Below, piece by piece: positions 5,519 to 5,586 of a stretch of 5,586 nt of DNA (the first letter of the stretch is position 1; the number at the start of each line of letters is the position of its first letter). Under the pieces are notes generated by a model that did not search any database, had not been told where the DNA came from, and saw nothing but the letters and a program-made list of their open reading frames with translations. The stretch lies in contig CANBRV010000158.1 in NCBI GenBank assembly GCA_947372005.1, forward strand, positions 1-5,586, given 5' to 3'. Position numbers and translations under genes: made by a program. This stretch comes from Comamonadaceae bacterium. Its GTDB lineage: Bacteria; Pseudomonadota; Gammaproteobacteria; Burkholderiales; Burkholderiaceae_C.

Positions 5519-5586
5519 ATGGCAAACAGTACAAAAAACCAGTTGAGCAACCAAACCTATAGCGAAACCTCGATCCGCGTCTTAAA
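5519..5586 (+). CDS. parE: DNA topoisomerase IV subunit B, N-terminal fragment (cut by right edge)
   Basis: From the ATG at 5519 the plus strand reads 22 codons, MANSTKNQLSNQ followed by TYSETSIRVL, and a partial codon starting AA. The segment Y-S-E-T-S-I-R-V-L(-K) matches the conserved start of type IIA topoisomerase B subunits, whose next residues would be the GLEPV..RPGMY motif just outside the window. Betaproteobacterial ParE proteins typically have a short polar leader and then YSEASIRVLKGLEPV, so parE fits better than gyrB, which starts slightly differently. ParE is the ATPase subunit of topoisomerase IV, which unlinks daughter chromosomes. No strong ribosome-binding site is visible before the ATG. 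It is divergent from acpP across 76 bases. The call rests on about ten informative residues. Confidence 0.72.
   Translation, partial: MANSTKNQLSNQTYSETSIRVL

Noticed and set aside
5443..5550. 36-residue hydrophobic N-terminal extension of acpP from a TTG, resembling a signal peptide
   Set aside because: Acyl carrier proteins are cytosolic and start at MSDIE. The ATG at 5442 has a strong ribosome-binding site, and the extension overlaps the promoter region and the parE-like start.

Overview
The window looks like ordinary chromosomal DNA of a moderate-GC betaproteobacterium, probably Burkholderiales. This rests on recalled protein resemblance: the acyl carrier protein, the class I fructose-1,6-bisphosphatase and the ParE-like N-terminus all read like the betaproteobacterial forms. 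No database search was possible. Coding density is very high. No intergenic gap exceeds about 90 bases, and no RNA gene, insertion sequence, phage gene or CRISPR array is visible.

Layout. (1) 1-408, minus strand: the N-terminal half of an EamA/DMT-family membrane transporter that runs off the left edge. (2) 443-3240, plus strand: ugpA, ugpE and fbp. The first two are the membrane permeases of the sn-glycerol-3-phosphate ABC importer, and the third is the gluconeogenic bisphosphatase. The usual partners ugpB (binding protein) and ugpC (ATPase) do not flank the permeases here. (3) 3237-5442, minus strand: acpP, fabF and plsY in transcription order, covering acyl carrier protein, chain elongation, and transfer of acyl groups to glycerol-3-phosphate. 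(4) 5519-5586, plus strand: the first 22 codons of what appears to be parE (topoisomerase IV subunit B), cut by the right edge and divergent from acpP.

How the genes connect. The two main blocks converge and overlap by four bases at their stop codons. A small symmetric hairpin over that junction could terminate transcription from both sides. Glycerol-3-phosphate links the blocks biochemically: UgpAE would import it, PlsY acylates it, and FBPase draws on the triose-phosphate pool that it feeds. This link is inference and no shared regulation is visible. A strong symmetric hairpin between acpP and fabF probably lowers fabF-plsY expression relative to the abundant carrier protein. The plsY ribosome-binding site overlaps the fabF stop codon.

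I found no undescribed system. The points worth a second look are architectural: an orphan ugpAE pair, an acpP-fabF-plsY cluster without fabG upstream, hairpins at gene junctions, and a CATG that can supply a start codon on each strand.
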